The notes under the pieces are model-generated. The model was not told the origin of the DNA. It worked only from the letters and a program-made list of their open reading frames with translations, and did not search any database. A DNA stretch of 54,255 nt from Clostridia bacterium (lineage in GTDB: Bacteria; Bacillota; Clostridia; UMGS1810): assembly GCA_017416845.1 (NCBI GenBank), contig JAFQBA010000075.1, positions 1 through 54,255 of the forward strand, read 5' to 3'. Shown piece after piece: positions 42,627-51,480 of this stretch (the first letter of the stretch is position 1; each line of letters opens with the position of its first letter). The position numbers and the translations under genes were made by a program.

Positions 42627-44717
42627 TTATATAACACCGTTATAAAAATGACCACGTGTAAAAAATCCGTCTGCCTTTTGCCTTCGTTCATATTGCTTGA
42701 AAACAAGCTCCATTTCATCAGGTGTTTCGTCGGTAAAATCGAATCTGTACATTGATGCACCAATAGATTCAATCTCATGCATGCGATCGGACATTTTTAT
42801 GGGAGCACTGTTATAAATTACATTTGTACAAGAATCTTTTTGAGCTATCACCGGAAAACAAATGTTTTTGCGGTCTTTCAGGTAGTAAATTTCACCATCA
42901 ACACATCCGCATTTTCCCAGTGACGATTTTATCACACAATTCCTCACAGTCATCAGTGAAATTTTTCCGTATATTACAACTTCTGCCGGAAGAGATTTTG
43001 CAATTTGTTTCATTTGTGAAAGAGTCAGTTCAGGAGAAAGTGTAAAGCTTTTTACTCCCATTGACAGCAAGGCTTTGACAGAAGCGGAATTGAAAATGTT
43101 CATTCTGTAATCGGCATGAATACTTTTATTTTTAACATAACAAATATCTGCAAGATTAGATACGGAAAACATGCTGCATTTAGCCCCTGCGACATCAATA
43201 TGTCTGCTGTCATGATTTATAACAGGTGTTTTTATTGCAAAAATGTCCGGTTCTTCGTCATAAAAGTCTTTATCTTTCAAATATACAGAATACGGTATAT
43301 ATATTCTCTCAAACCCGAGTTCATATGCTTTTTTAGCCTGAGAATCCGAAATGACAGAAGCAGTAAGCATTGGATCGGTAATTTTTTTGTTTTGCGGTTT
43401 GATAATCATAAGAGAATCATTCTCACAAACTCTATTTTCACCAAGTATATAGCTTTCCAGCTTTGAAAACGCCTCTCTGCGGACATTGTTTATTTCTTTT
43501 ATCGGAATATATAGTCCGTCATCGATTGTTATAGCAAGATTGTCATATTCAAAAACCGTGCCGCCAAGCTTGGAAAGCTGTTCAAAAATACGTTCCTTTG
43601 TTGCCGGCATGTTTGAGGCGGGACTTGCACATACACTACCATATGCCGAGAAACTTTTATCGCCGTAAAACAGTTCGAAAAAAGGAGCTTCATCTTTTTT
43701 CATGACAAATTTTGCATTAACAGCAATTTTTTTATCAATTGAAGCATATGATTTCGCTTTTTCAATTACATCATCAGTGACAGATTCATAAATATTATCA
43801 TGGTTGGACATATAGCTCAGCATATCTCTGCCATATTTTGCGTTATAATATCCCGTTGTAAATCCGTTTCGTGAAAAAATATTTTCAAGAAGAGCTCTGT
43901 CTTCATTATCAACTTTTCCGCCATCACGATATTTATTGTATATTCCGCAAACAGCACTTACATAGGCTTCGCTCTTCATTCTGCCTTCTATTTTCAAAGA
44001 CTTAACCCCTATTGATTGCAACTCTTTTATATAATCAACAAGGCAAAGATCCCTGAGACTTAAAAGATATTTATCTTTTTCGCTAACCGTATCCCCTTGA
44101 GAATTCATCAAGGTGTAGGCAAGACGGCATGGCTGTGCGCACGCACCTCGGTTTCCGCTTCTTCCGCCAAGGAAAGACGAAAACAGGCACTGACCCGAAT
44201 AGCTCATGCAAAGTGCTCCGTGAACAAACACCTCAAGCTCAGCGTGGCACCTTTGAGCAATATATTTGATTTCTTCAAAAGACAACTCCCTTGACAAAAC
44301 CACTCTGTCAAAGCCGAGTTTTTCTGCCTGAAGAACACCTTCGAGACTGTGAATTGTCATCTGGGTGCTGGCATGAAGCTTCATTTTGGGAAAATGCTTT
44401 TTTATAATTTGTGCAATGCCAAGATCCTGAACAATTACAGCATCAACTCCCGCTTCATAACAAAATTTTAAAAATTCAAAAGCATCCTCAAGTTCTGAAT
44501 CACCAATAAGCGTGTTAACAGTGACATAGAGCTTTGCACCCCTAAGATGAGCATAGACAACAGCTTCTGAAATTTCATCATTTGAAAGATTGATTGCGTT
44601 GGCTCTTGCGCCAAATTTTGCACCGCCAAAATAAACTGCATCGGCTCCACTGTCTATGGCTGCTTTTAACGCAATAAAACTTGCACCCGGAGCTAAAATT
44701 TCAAGTTTATTATTCAT
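42627..44717 (-). CDS. U32-family protein, RlhA/YdcP-like
   Basis: A 696-aa member of the peptidase U32 (collagenase-like) family, now linked to tRNA/23S rRNA hydroxylation. N terminus LEILAPGASFIALKAAIDSG. The U32 signature with conserved Cys is near 165-200 (VFVHGALCMSYSGQC ... GACAQPCR), and a long C-terminal DUF3656-type extension brings it to the size of E. coli RlhA rather than TrhP (about 450). The likely role is 23S rRNA C2501 hydroxylation, by family. Its ATG overlaps the zapA stop by one base (TAATG). Confidence 0.88.
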   Translation of the reverse strand: MNNKLEILAPGASFIALKAAIDSGADAVYFGGAKFGARANAINLSNDEISEAVVYAHLRGAKLYVTVNTLIGDSELEDAFEFLKFCYEAGVDAVIVQDLGIAQIIKKHFPKMKLHASTQMTIHSLEGVLQAEKLGFDRVVLSRELSFEEIKYIAQRCHAELEVFVHGALCMSYSGQCLFSSFLGGRSGNRGACAQPCRLAYTLMNSQGDTVSEKDKYLLSLRDLCLVDYIKELQSIGVKSLKIEGRMKSEAYVSAVCGIYNKYRDGGKVDNEDRALLENIFSRNGFTTGYYNAKYGRDMLSYMSNHDNIYESVTDDVIEKAKSYASIDKKIAVNAKFVMKKDEAPFFELFYGDKSFSAYGSVCASPASNMPATKERIFEQLSKLGGTVFEYDNLAITIDDGLYIPIKEINNVRREAFSKLESYILGENRVCENDSLMIIKPQNKKITDPMLTASVISDSQAKKAYELGFERIYIPYSVYLKDKDFYDEEPDIFAIKTPVINHDSRHIDVAGAKCSMFSVSNLADICYVKNKSIHADYRMNIFNSASVKALLSMGVKSFTLSPELTLSQMKQIAKSLPAEVVIYGKISLMTVRNCVIKSSLGKCGCVDGEIYYLKDRKNICFPVIAQKDSCTNVIYNSAPIKMSDRMHEIESIGASMYRFDFTDETPDEMELVFKQYERRQKADGFFTRGHFYNGVI

Positions 44718-45064
44718 TATTTCATGTCATTCCTTCTGTAGCTGTTTATTTCCTCTTTGAGAAATTTTTTTTCTTCTTCAAGAGCTTTTATCTCGGCTCT
44801 AAGTTCTGTGATTTCATTACGGCATTCTTTGAGCTCGGTATTTACCCTGTCAAACATATATTTTGCTTTATAATACTCATCGCACATGTTGATTGCAGTG
44901 AGAACAGAAATTTTAAGAGGCTTTAACACGGGATTCTGTGCGATTTCTCGCATCTTTTTGTCTACGGTAAAACATACTTTGTTGATATACTCCTCGCTTT
45001 CTACACCTACAAGAGTGTAGTCATTGCCGAAAATTCTAACATTAACCTTTGATTTTTTATCCAT
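44717..45064 (-). CDS. zapA: Cell division protein ZapA
   Basis: A 115-aa ZapA. The N-terminal globular head (about 1-60) has KVNVRIFGNDYTLVGVESEEYI and is followed by a long coiled coil (about 65-112; ELKECRNEITELRAEI, LEEEKKFLKEEI). ZapA bundles FtsZ at the division ring. It heads the long division/shape run and is coupled to the U32 gene by a one-base overlap, an order frequent in clostridia. The RBS is weak (GAGGG). Confidence 0.88.
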   Translation of the reverse strand: MDKKSKVNVRIFGNDYTLVGVESEEYINKVCFTVDKKMREIAQNPVLKPLKISVLTAINMCDEYYKAKYMFDRVNTELKECRNEITELRAEIKALEEEKKFLKEEINSYRRNDMK

Positions 45065-45126
45065 CGTAACCCTCTTTTCTGCGTCTTTTTGCGCATGAGT
45101 TTAGCATATAACTATAGATAGTTTAT

Positions 45127-45155
45127 ATTATACTACAAAATCATCTAAATGAAAA
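45127..45155 (-). promoter_or_regulatory. Promoter upstream of zapA
   Basis: TTTTCA (45150-45155), 17-base spacer and TATAAT (45127-45132) on the minus strand. Probably drives zapA through mrdA. Confidence 0.55.
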
Positions 45156-45204
45156 GAGTTTTTTTAAATAATTTTAATTATATTTGATTTTATGGTTTAT
45201 CCGA

Positions 45205-45233
45205 TTGACAAACAGAAGTTATAAATGTATAAT
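45205..45233 (+). promoter_or_regulatory. Consensus promoter of the DUF4432 gene
   Basis: Perfect TTGACA (45205-45210), 17-base spacer and perfect TATAAT (45228-45233), 28 bases before the ATG. Confidence 0.82.
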
Positions 45234-45261
45234 TATTACATTAAATAAGGGAGGTAAACTC

Positions 45262-46224
45262 ATGAATAAATATATCGGAAATGAAAAACAGCTCTACGGA
45301 GTTGATGAAATGATTCTTTGCACAGGCAAGGGAAAAGGCATGAAAATTTTGCAGGTGAGAAACGGAAGCGGACTTGAATTCAATATATCAGCCGACAGAT
45401 GCGGCGATATTTCAAAGCTCTCTTTTAAAGGCGACAACTACTGCTACTTCTCCCCTGTTGGTTATGTTGCACCCGATTATTACGAAAAAGAAGGTATAAA
45501 CTTTTTAAAATCCTTCACAGCCGGCTTTATCACAACCTGCGGTCTCACAAATGTCGGAAACCCGTGCGAAGATGAAGGTGAAACCTTTGGTCTTCACGGC
45601 AGCATTTCAAACACACCGTGTGACAACATTTGTCATTACATAGAAAACGGTGAAATTCACATTAAAGCCACTATTCGTGATGCAAGAATGTTTTCTCATC
45701 ATTTTGTACTTGAAAGAGAATATATTGTTCCGCTTTTCAAAAATGAACTTTATATGACAGACACCGTGAAAAACATCGGAAGCATTGAAGCTCCCGTTCA
45801 GGTTCTCTATCACTGCAACCTCGGTTATCCCCTCTTGCAGGAATGCACAAAATTTGATATTCCTGCAACAGAAGTTACAGGAAGAGACGAACACGCTTCA
45901 AATCACATTGACACTTGCCTGCAGGTTGAAAGTCCCACAAAGGGTTATCAGGAAATGTGTTTTTATCACAAAATGGAAGGAACTGCAAAAATAAGTGTAT
46001 ATAATCCCGAAATCAAAAAGGGTCTCAATATGATTTATGACACCAAAGAGCTTGGTTGTTTCACACAATGGAAGCTTATGAATGAATATGAATATGTTAT
46101 GGGAATTGAACCCGGCAATGCATATCCCGACGGCAGAGATGTTATGAGAGAAAAAGGAATGCTTGAAATGCTCGCACCCGGCAACGAAAGAAAGTTCAGT
46201 CTCAAATTTGAATTCACAGAGTAA
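45262..46224 (+). CDS. DUF4432 aldose-1-epimerase-like protein
   Basis: A 320-aa protein of the galactose-mutarotase-like beta-supersandwich fold. Typical features: ISADRCGDISKLSFKG near the N terminus, TTCGLTNVG, GLHGSISNTPC with the catalytic-type His, and YHCNLGYPLL (second His). Family members are thought to act on ring forms of unusual sugars or uronates. The ATG at 45262 has GGGAGG seven bases upstream. It is a single gene with a perfect promoter and its own terminator, convergent with the GH78 gene. The neighbours suggest a role in rhamnose/uronate use. Confidence 0.83.
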   Translation: MNKYIGNEKQLYGVDEMILCTGKGKGMKILQVRNGSGLEFNISADRCGDISKLSFKGDNYCYFSPVGYVAPDYYEKEGINFLKSFTAGFITTCGLTNVGNPCEDEGETFGLHGSISNTPCDNICHYIENGEIHIKATIRDARMFSHHFVLEREYIVPLFKNELYMTDTVKNIGSIEAPVQVLYHCNLGYPLLQECTKFDIPATEVTGRDEHASNHIDTCLQVESPTKGYQEMCFYHKMEGTAKISVYNPEIKKGLNMIYDTKELGCFTQWKLMNEYEYVMGIEPGNAYPDGRDVMREKGMLEMLAPGNERKFSLKFEFTE

Positions 46225-46240
46225 TTATATAGTAATAAGC

Positions 46241-46282
46241 AAAAAGTTGTTTGCAATAAATGTGCAAACAACTTTTTTGTAT
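46241..46282. terminator. Bidirectional terminator between DUF4432 and GH78 genes
   Basis: AAAAAGTTGTTTGC / GCAAACAACTTTTTT, a 14-bp stem with a 9-base loop and T tracts on both strands. Confidence 0.85.
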
Positions 46283-46284
46283 TA

Positions 46285-48570
46285 TCATAATTTAAACGTA
46301 TTTAAGCCCGGTTTCAGACCTTCCTTTATTGTACCATACTCAAATCTTCCGTTTACTCCCTGCGGAACATCAATTTCAACAAGCTTGCAATTTCCTTCTT
46401 TTTTCCATGATGCTCTGACCGTTCCGCATGCAAAATCATACTCAGCCTCTGCATTGGAAATTTTATCGGGGAATACCGGCGATACAACAAAAGAGTTGAT
46501 ATCTTTCATGTCGGGATTAATTTTGAGACCTGCAATGTCACAGGCAAATACCCTTATAATATCACCATAGAAATGATGATTTGAAGATTCCTGACAACCG
46601 TTTTCATCGAGTGCTTCACAAAGAGCTGTAGCTCCTCTTTTTATCATTGCACCAAAGGACGGCTCTTCATCACGGCACATAATTTCAAGTGCAATGTCAC
46701 TGTTTCCGCCAAGGCAAAGGACTTCGAAAATGTGACGAAGACCTATCACACCGCATATAACAAAATTATCTTTTTCGGCAATAAAGTCAAGGAGTCTCTG
46801 ATATGCTCTTTCGTATTCATCCTCTTCAAAAATACCCAGCGACAGCAAAAACGCCTGAGATGTCTGACACGACCCGGCAGCGGACATTGTGGAATAATCT
46901 ATGAGATGAAGTCTGATATCACGACGAAGCTCATCTGCAAGATTTTGGGCAAAAGCTCTTTCTTCTTCCTTGCCGAGCACTTCAAAAATAAAAGCAGCTT
47001 TTCTTGCACTGTCATATGTCATTGCTGTGTCGGTAAGTTCAAGAGGCGCAGCAATATTAACATTCCTCGACCCCGGCTGACACCAGTCACCGAGACCAAA
47101 GGCAATGAGACCTTTTTCATTTCTTCTGCCCGAAATATATTTGAGATAATCATAAATAAGCTTTGAATTATCCCTTAAAAACTCTTTGTTTCCATTATAT
47201 TTGTAGCTATAATACGGAATGTGAATGCAAGCGGCATCCCATGCAGGGCCGTTCCCCCACGCATAGCCCCAGGTCGAGGTTGGAACAATACCGGGAATCA
47301 TGCCGTCACGCTGGGAATAACGAATTGACATGAGCCACTGTTCGAAGCTTTTTTCGCATTCAAAAAACATTGAGTATTGCTCTGCAGATGCAGCGGCATC
47401 ACCGGTCCAGCCGTTTTTCTCTCTTTGGGGACAATCGGTGGGAAAATAGTGAAAATTGGAATTATCGGCTAAGATTGTCATGTCATAGAGTGTGTTTACA
47501 GTTGAATCGGAGCATCTGAACCTTGCACGCTGTTTAATGTCGGAATTAAACACAACCGCAGTGAGTAAATCGGATGTTGCCTGCTCTTGGGATACGCCCT
47601 CAACAAGAGCATATCTGAAGCCGTGATATGTAAATGGTGGCAGAAAAATTTCTTCTTCACCGCCTTTGAGAATGTATACATCTGCCTGAAACAGATGAAT
47701 ATAATCTTTGTAATCATCTTTAAAGGTATAAACAGAGTTCAAATTGAATTTGCCATCATCGGTAAGACGTTCACCATGACGGATTGTTATCTTTTGTCCT
47801 TTTTCGCCTTTGATTTTGAGCCTGCATACTCCGGCAACCGTTTTGCCGAAATCATATACATATCCCTCATCAACATGGGTAAAAGGAATATCTTCGCCGT
47901 TTCTGAAAGCGGTTTTAAGATAACAAAAATCTTTCTGATGCTCTATTGATTTTGGAGCGATTTCATATTGGGTGCTTATTGGTTCGGCAATGCACTCGGT
48001 TTGTTCTCCTTTCGGTGCAGGTGCAATCATTGCATTCTCCCACAATGTATCATCAAAAGATGCATCGCACCATCCATCAATCTCAAGTCTTGCATCATAA
48101 TGTGTCCCATAGCGATACATATCATAGATAATCGGTGAAGGATGGCACTTGAACTCATCGGAAGATTCCAAAACAAAGTTCTTGTTTCCGTCAGACGCAT
48201 TAAGCTTTAATGAGGCACAAAGCGGTGCTCTGAACGGTGCATCGGAAAATTCCCATGCTTTTATTGTCTGATTTGCAAAACCGTTACCGAGAATAAATCC
48301 AATTGCATTTTTGCCATTTTTGAGATATGGCGTTACATCATATTCATCATAACAAACGAAGTGATCGGGATTTGAAATATAGGGTGCAAGATGACCTTTT
48401 GTAATCTCAACTCCGTTTATATATAAAAGATAAAATCCCGGTGTACATATGGAAAGCTCAGCCTTTTCCGCGTCAAAATTTGTTTCAAAGGTTTTTCTGA
48501 AATAATACCCGGGAATATTTTTGTCAAAATCAGTGTATTCATCTGTCGCTTTTATAAAATTATTAAACAT
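46285..48570 (-). CDS. Alpha-L-rhamnosidase (GH78)
   Basis: A 761-aa intracellular-type glycosidase. N-terminal beta domains (Bac_rhamnosid_N and concanavalin-like, about 15-310; TPGFYLLYINGVEI, FILGNGFANQTIKAWEF) are followed by a six-hairpin (alpha/alpha)6 catalytic domain (about 340-680; FHYFPTDCPQREKNGWTGDA, the family's hallmark with catalytic acidic residues). A C-terminal beta domain ends at KL. There is no signal peptide. It releases terminal alpha-L-rhamnose. ATG 48570 has CGGAGG five bases upstream; the longer frame from 48600 overlaps the RBS. Family is certain; the exact glycoside is not. Confidence 0.93.
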   Translation of the reverse strand: MFNNFIKATDEYTDFDKNIPGYYFRKTFETNFDAEKAELSICTPGFYLLYINGVEITKGHLAPYISNPDHFVCYDEYDVTPYLKNGKNAIGFILGNGFANQTIKAWEFSDAPFRAPLCASLKLNASDGNKNFVLESSDEFKCHPSPIIYDMYRYGTHYDARLEIDGWCDASFDDTLWENAMIAPAPKGEQTECIAEPISTQYEIAPKSIEHQKDFCYLKTAFRNGEDIPFTHVDEGYVYDFGKTVAGVCRLKIKGEKGQKITIRHGERLTDDGKFNLNSVYTFKDDYKDYIHLFQADVYILKGGEEEIFLPPFTYHGFRYALVEGVSQEQATSDLLTAVVFNSDIKQRARFRCSDSTVNTLYDMTILADNSNFHYFPTDCPQREKNGWTGDAAASAEQYSMFFECEKSFEQWLMSIRYSQRDGMIPGIVPTSTWGYAWGNGPAWDAACIHIPYYSYKYNGNKEFLRDNSKLIYDYLKYISGRRNEKGLIAFGLGDWCQPGSRNVNIAAPLELTDTAMTYDSARKAAFIFEVLGKEEERAFAQNLADELRRDIRLHLIDYSTMSAAGSCQTSQAFLLSLGIFEEDEYERAYQRLLDFIAEKDNFVICGVIGLRHIFEVLCLGGNSDIALEIMCRDEEPSFGAMIKRGATALCEALDENGCQESSNHHFYGDIIRVFACDIAGLKINPDMKDINSFVVSPVFPDKISNAEAEYDFACGTVRASWKKEGNCKLVEIDVPQGVNGRFEYGTIKEGLKPGLNTFKL

Positions 48571-48614
48571 TGTATCCTCCGTCTGCACTACAGAAGTCAT
48601 TTTATTTGTATATT

Positions 48615-48643
48615 ATTTTAACAGATATTTCATTACATTTCAA
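48615..48643 (-). promoter_or_regulatory. Promoter of the GH78 gene
   Basis: TTGAAA (48638-48643), 17-base spacer and TAAAAT (48615-48620) on the minus strand. Confidence 0.65.
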
Positions 48644-48708
48644 GTCTAAAATGATTATAATCTGTATTTAAGTTTACATTTTTCGGTTGCCTTTTAATTA
48701 TCAGAAAA

Positions 48709-48726
48709 TGTGGATAATGTGGATAA
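48709..48726 (-). promoter_or_regulatory. Two abutting consensus DnaA boxes
   Basis: TTATCCACA occurs twice head-to-tail without a gap on the minus strand (48709-48717 and 48718-48726), in the 312-base gap between the GH78 start and the patatin stop. Both match the DnaA-box consensus exactly. No dnaA, dnaN or AT-rich unwinding array is nearby, so a DnaA-regulated or DnaA-titrating site is more likely than an origin. Confidence 0.5.
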
Positions 48727-48882
48727 CTCGGTGCAAAACCCATGTCATGCCATGTTCAAATGTGTATTAAATTTAAAATATTCTAAATTTTTTGTTTTTT
48801 CGACAACTTGGTTTACATAATATCATTATAAATATAAAAAACAAGGGAGCCGAAAATACATGATTCTTTACTCCCCGGATTA

Positions 48883-49731
48883 CTACCTATTAAGAAAAGT
48901 TTTAAGCTCATCCATACGTTTGATGGCATCACTGTAGCCTTCATCATACATCATTTTGAGCATTTCGGGTCTTCTTTCTGTTCTTTTCCAACCGTTAGTA
49001 TCAGTCGGAGCAAAAACGAAAGCCTCACCGGATTTAACTTTTTCAAAAAGAAACTCTCTGCTCTCATTATAAACATCAGATCTTTTTTTCAGTGCGTTGG
49101 CAAAATTTTTGTGCTTGCGATATGCAAAAGCTGAAAAAGCAACATCTTTTTCGGTTTGTTTTTCGTAAGAAAGCTCACGTGTTATGATTGTTATAACTTT
49201 ATCACAGCCCGATTCAAAGGCAAATTTTACGGGAAGCGGGTCACAGCATCCGCCATCGAAATATTTGTTGCCATCTATTTCAATAGGCTTAAACATAAAC
49301 GGAAGCGCACAGCTTGCCTGAATAAGCTTCCATGATGTGTCTGTTGATTCAACCTCACGATATTCAGGCTCCCCTGTTTCTATGTTTGTGATTACTGCAT
49401 ATACTTTTCCCGGAAATTTATCATAGGTATCATAATCAAAAGGGACATATTTATTGGGAATTTCATCAAAAACAAAATCAAGATTATAATAACTGCGGTT
49501 TTTTCTTTTGAAAAAATATTTCATACCCATGTATCTTTTGTCACAGATATATTTCATACCAAGCTCTAAACCTCTTCCACGTTGTTTGCTTATGTATGAT
49601 ACTCCGTTTGCAATCCCCGCCGAAACACCAACCATGAAATCTACATCTATTGAATTGTCCAAAAATGCATCCAGCACACCAATGGAATAGTAGGTACGGT
49701 TTGCTCCGCCTTCTAATACAAGTCCTATCAT
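48883..49731 (-). CDS. Patatin-like phospholipase
   Basis: A 282-aa serine lipid hydrolase. Motifs: GLVLEGGANR (oxyanion loop), VGVSAGIANG (GxSxG nucleophile Ser near 42), and YFDGGCCDPLP (DGG with catalytic Asp near 164). It is of the small bacterial YjjU/RssA type, with a C-terminal helical part (about 200-280) rich in basic residues. No signal peptide; it probably acts on membrane lipid from inside the cell. ATG 49731 has AAGGGTG seven bases upstream; the longer frame's TTG at 49746 overlaps it. Single gene with a consensus promoter. Confidence 0.9.
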   Translation of the reverse strand: MIGLVLEGGANRTYYSIGVLDAFLDNSIDVDFMVGVSAGIANGVSYISKQRGRGLELGMKYICDKRYMGMKYFFKRKNRSYYNLDFVFDEIPNKYVPFDYDTYDKFPGKVYAVITNIETGEPEYREVESTDTSWKLIQASCALPFMFKPIEIDGNKYFDGGCCDPLPVKFAFESGCDKVITIITRELSYEKQTEKDVAFSAFAYRKHKNFANALKKRSDVYNESREFLFEKVKSGEAFVFAPTDTNGWKRTERRPEMLKMMYDEGYSDAIKRMDELKTFLNR

Positions 49732-49763
49732 AATTTCACCCTTCAAATAAATTTATGAAAGGT

Positions 49764-49792
49764 ATTATAACACTAATTTTTTTCTTTGTCAA
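49764..49792 (-). promoter_or_regulatory. Consensus promoter of the patatin gene
   Basis: TTGACA (49787-49792), 17-base spacer and TATAAT (49764-49769) on the minus strand. Confidence 0.8.
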
Positions 49793-49846
49793 AAGTAATT
49801 TTTGTAATTGCAATACAAAATAACAGTTTTAATAAACATTTTGTCC

Positions 49847-49875
49847 TTGATAAAAAATTTTTAATGTGCTATAAT
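49847..49875 (+). promoter_or_regulatory. Promoter of the isomerase/ComB-like pair
   Basis: TTGATA (49847-49852), 17-base spacer and TATAAT (49870-49875), 21 bases before the ATG. Confidence 0.75.
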
Positions 49876-49896
49876 CCGCATATGGAGGTAGATATA

Positions 49897-50736
49897 ATGA
49901 TTAAAGCAATACAAATAGCTTATGATGAACATTTTGAATTAAAATGCAAGCTTGCATCAGATGCAGGCTTTGACGGAGTTGCCGTTAATTTTCATGATAT
50001 GACCGACCGTTCGGACAAAGCTTGGGAAGAAGCACCCGAAAGGATTTTATCAATATTAAAAACCAATAATCTCAAACCCGTACAGAGCCATCTGCCCTAT
50101 TATGACCTCAGAATATCTGCCGAAGAGCTTGACGAAGAAATGGAAAAAGCCATGCTCAAATCCATTGAGACAAGCGGTAAAATCGGTTGTCCGTGGTGTG
50201 TGTATCATCCAAGGTCTGCAGTTAACAATGGTTTTTCCTCAAAAAAAGCTCTTGAAATCAACAAAAAAGTTATTTCGAGATACATAGAGTGTGCCGATAA
50301 ACACGGCACGGGAATTGCCCTTGAAAACCTGCCTATTTTCGGATTTTATCCAATGATGCCATTCTACACAAGCGACTGGAGTGATCTTTTGGAATTGACT
50401 CTCAGTTTCAATACCGAAAATGCAGGAATATGTTGGGATGTGGGACATGCAAACATGCTTCATCTCAATCAAGCAGAAGCAATTGAAGCTTTTGGCGACA
50501 AACTGAAATGTACTCACATTCACAATAATTTTACTACTCGTGACGACCATCTTCCGCCCGATCAGGGAAATGTTGACTGGAAAAACGTTATCGGAGCAAT
50601 GAAAAAAATCGGATTTGAAGGTCCGCTGACCCTTGAAACCCACTGTCGTTATCACGACGAAGCTCTTTTAGCTTCATTTGCAAAGCACAACCTGGAGTGT
50701 CTGAAATTCATTATAAGAGAGGCAGAGAACAAGTAA
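49897..50736 (+). CDS. Sugar phosphate isomerase/epimerase-like TIM barrel
   Basis: A 279-aa xylose-isomerase-like TIM barrel. Metal residues in order: Glu in IALENLPIFG, Asp in ICWDVGHANM, His in CTHIHNNFT, and Glu in LTLETHCRY. It is similar in class to, but not a close copy of, the barrel at 20.8-21.7 kb. The ATG at 49897 has GGAGGT seven bases upstream; the upstream in-frame extension lies on the promoter. The next gene begins directly after its stop codon, so the two are coupled. The substrate is unknown; sugar or inositol derivatives are usual. Confidence 0.85.
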   Translation: MIKAIQIAYDEHFELKCKLASDAGFDGVAVNFHDMTDRSDKAWEEAPERILSILKTNNLKPVQSHLPYYDLRISAEELDEEMEKAMLKSIETSGKIGCPWCVYHPRSAVNNGFSSKKALEINKKVISRYIECADKHGTGIALENLPIFGFYPMMPFYTSDWSDLLELTLSFNTENAGICWDVGHANMLHLNQAEAIEAFGDKLKCTHIHNNFTTRDDHLPPDQGNVDWKNVIGAMKKIGFEGPLTLETHCRYHDEALLASFAKHNLECLKFIIREAENK

Positions 50737-51435
50737 ATGAACATAAAAATCTTACAACTCATTGAAGGCGCAAAGCAGGCAAAAGGTTTGACAGTGGTAA
50801 TTGATGTTTTCAGAGCTATGTCTGTTGAAGCATATCTTTTAAGCCGTGGCGCAGAAAAAATCATTCCTGTTGGTGATGCAAATCTTGCATATAAGCTTAA
50901 GGAAGAAAATCCGACATATATTCTTGCCGGGGAACGACACGGAAAAATCATGCCGGGCTTTGACCTTGGCAATTCGCCGGATGATGTATTAAAAACCGAT
51001 GCCGAAGGGAAAACCGTAGTTCATACTACCAGTGCCGGAACTCAGGGAATTGCAAATGCGAACGGTGCAGACGAAATTTTGGGTGCTTCTCTTGTAAACG
51101 CAAGGGCAACAGCAAAATATATTGCAAAAAGCGGCTATGAAAACGTATCGATTGTTTGCATGGGGCTTGAAGCCCTCTCTCCCACCGAGGAAGACACCCT
51201 TTGTGCAGAATATATCAAAGCGATAGTTGAAGGCAAAGAATCGGAACTCGACATGAAAAAAGAAATTGAGAGTCTTAAAACAACAAGCGGAGCAAAATTT
51301 TTTGACAAGGCTCAAAATGATGTTTTCCCCGAAAACGATTTTTATTTGAGCACAGACCTTGACAAATTTGATTTTGTTATAAAACTTTCGGAAGATGAAA
51401 ACGGCATGAAAGTCATGAAAAAGGTTAAAGTATAA
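50737..51435 (+). CDS. 2-phosphosulfolactate phosphatase family (ComB-like)
   Basis: A 232-aa protein of the ComB fold. VVIDVFRAMSVEAYLLSRGA near the N terminus, LAGERHGKIMPGFDLGNSP (about 67-85), HTTSAGTQGI (about 93-102) and LSPTEEDTLCAEYI are typical. ComB removes phosphate from 2-phosphosulfolactate in coenzyme M synthesis, but many bacterial homologues lie outside that pathway, and no other com gene is in the window. The start codon abuts the previous gene's stop, with GAGAGG in that gene as RBS. Followed by a strong terminator. Confidence 0.85.
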   Translation: MNIKILQLIEGAKQAKGLTVVIDVFRAMSVEAYLLSRGAEKIIPVGDANLAYKLKEENPTYILAGERHGKIMPGFDLGNSPDDVLKTDAEGKTVVHTTSAGTQGIANANGADEILGASLVNARATAKYIAKSGYENVSIVCMGLEALSPTEEDTLCAEYIKAIVEGKESELDMKKEIESLKTTSGAKFFDKAQNDVFPENDFYLSTDLDKFDFVIKLSEDENGMKVMKKVKV

Positions 51436-51436
51436 T

Positions 51437-51473
51437 AATATCCCTGCATCAAAGCGATGCAGGGATATTTATT
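51437..51473. terminator. Bidirectional terminator between comB-like and GH88 genes
   Basis: AATATCCCTGCATC / GATGCAGGGATATT, 14-bp stem with a 5-base loop and flanking A/T runs, between convergent genes. Confidence 0.85.
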
Positions 51474-51480
51474 ATTAAAA

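Noticed and set aside
48700..48730. Chromosome replication origin at the DnaA box pair
   Set aside because: Only two boxes, no dnaA/dnaN/gyrase genes and no array beside an unwinding region.
48860..48937. 25-aa plus-strand ORF with GGGAG upstream
   Set aside because: It overlaps the 3' end of the patatin gene on the other strand, has no convincing promoter, and the spacing to GGGAG is long; the stretch is better explained as part of a weak patatin terminator.
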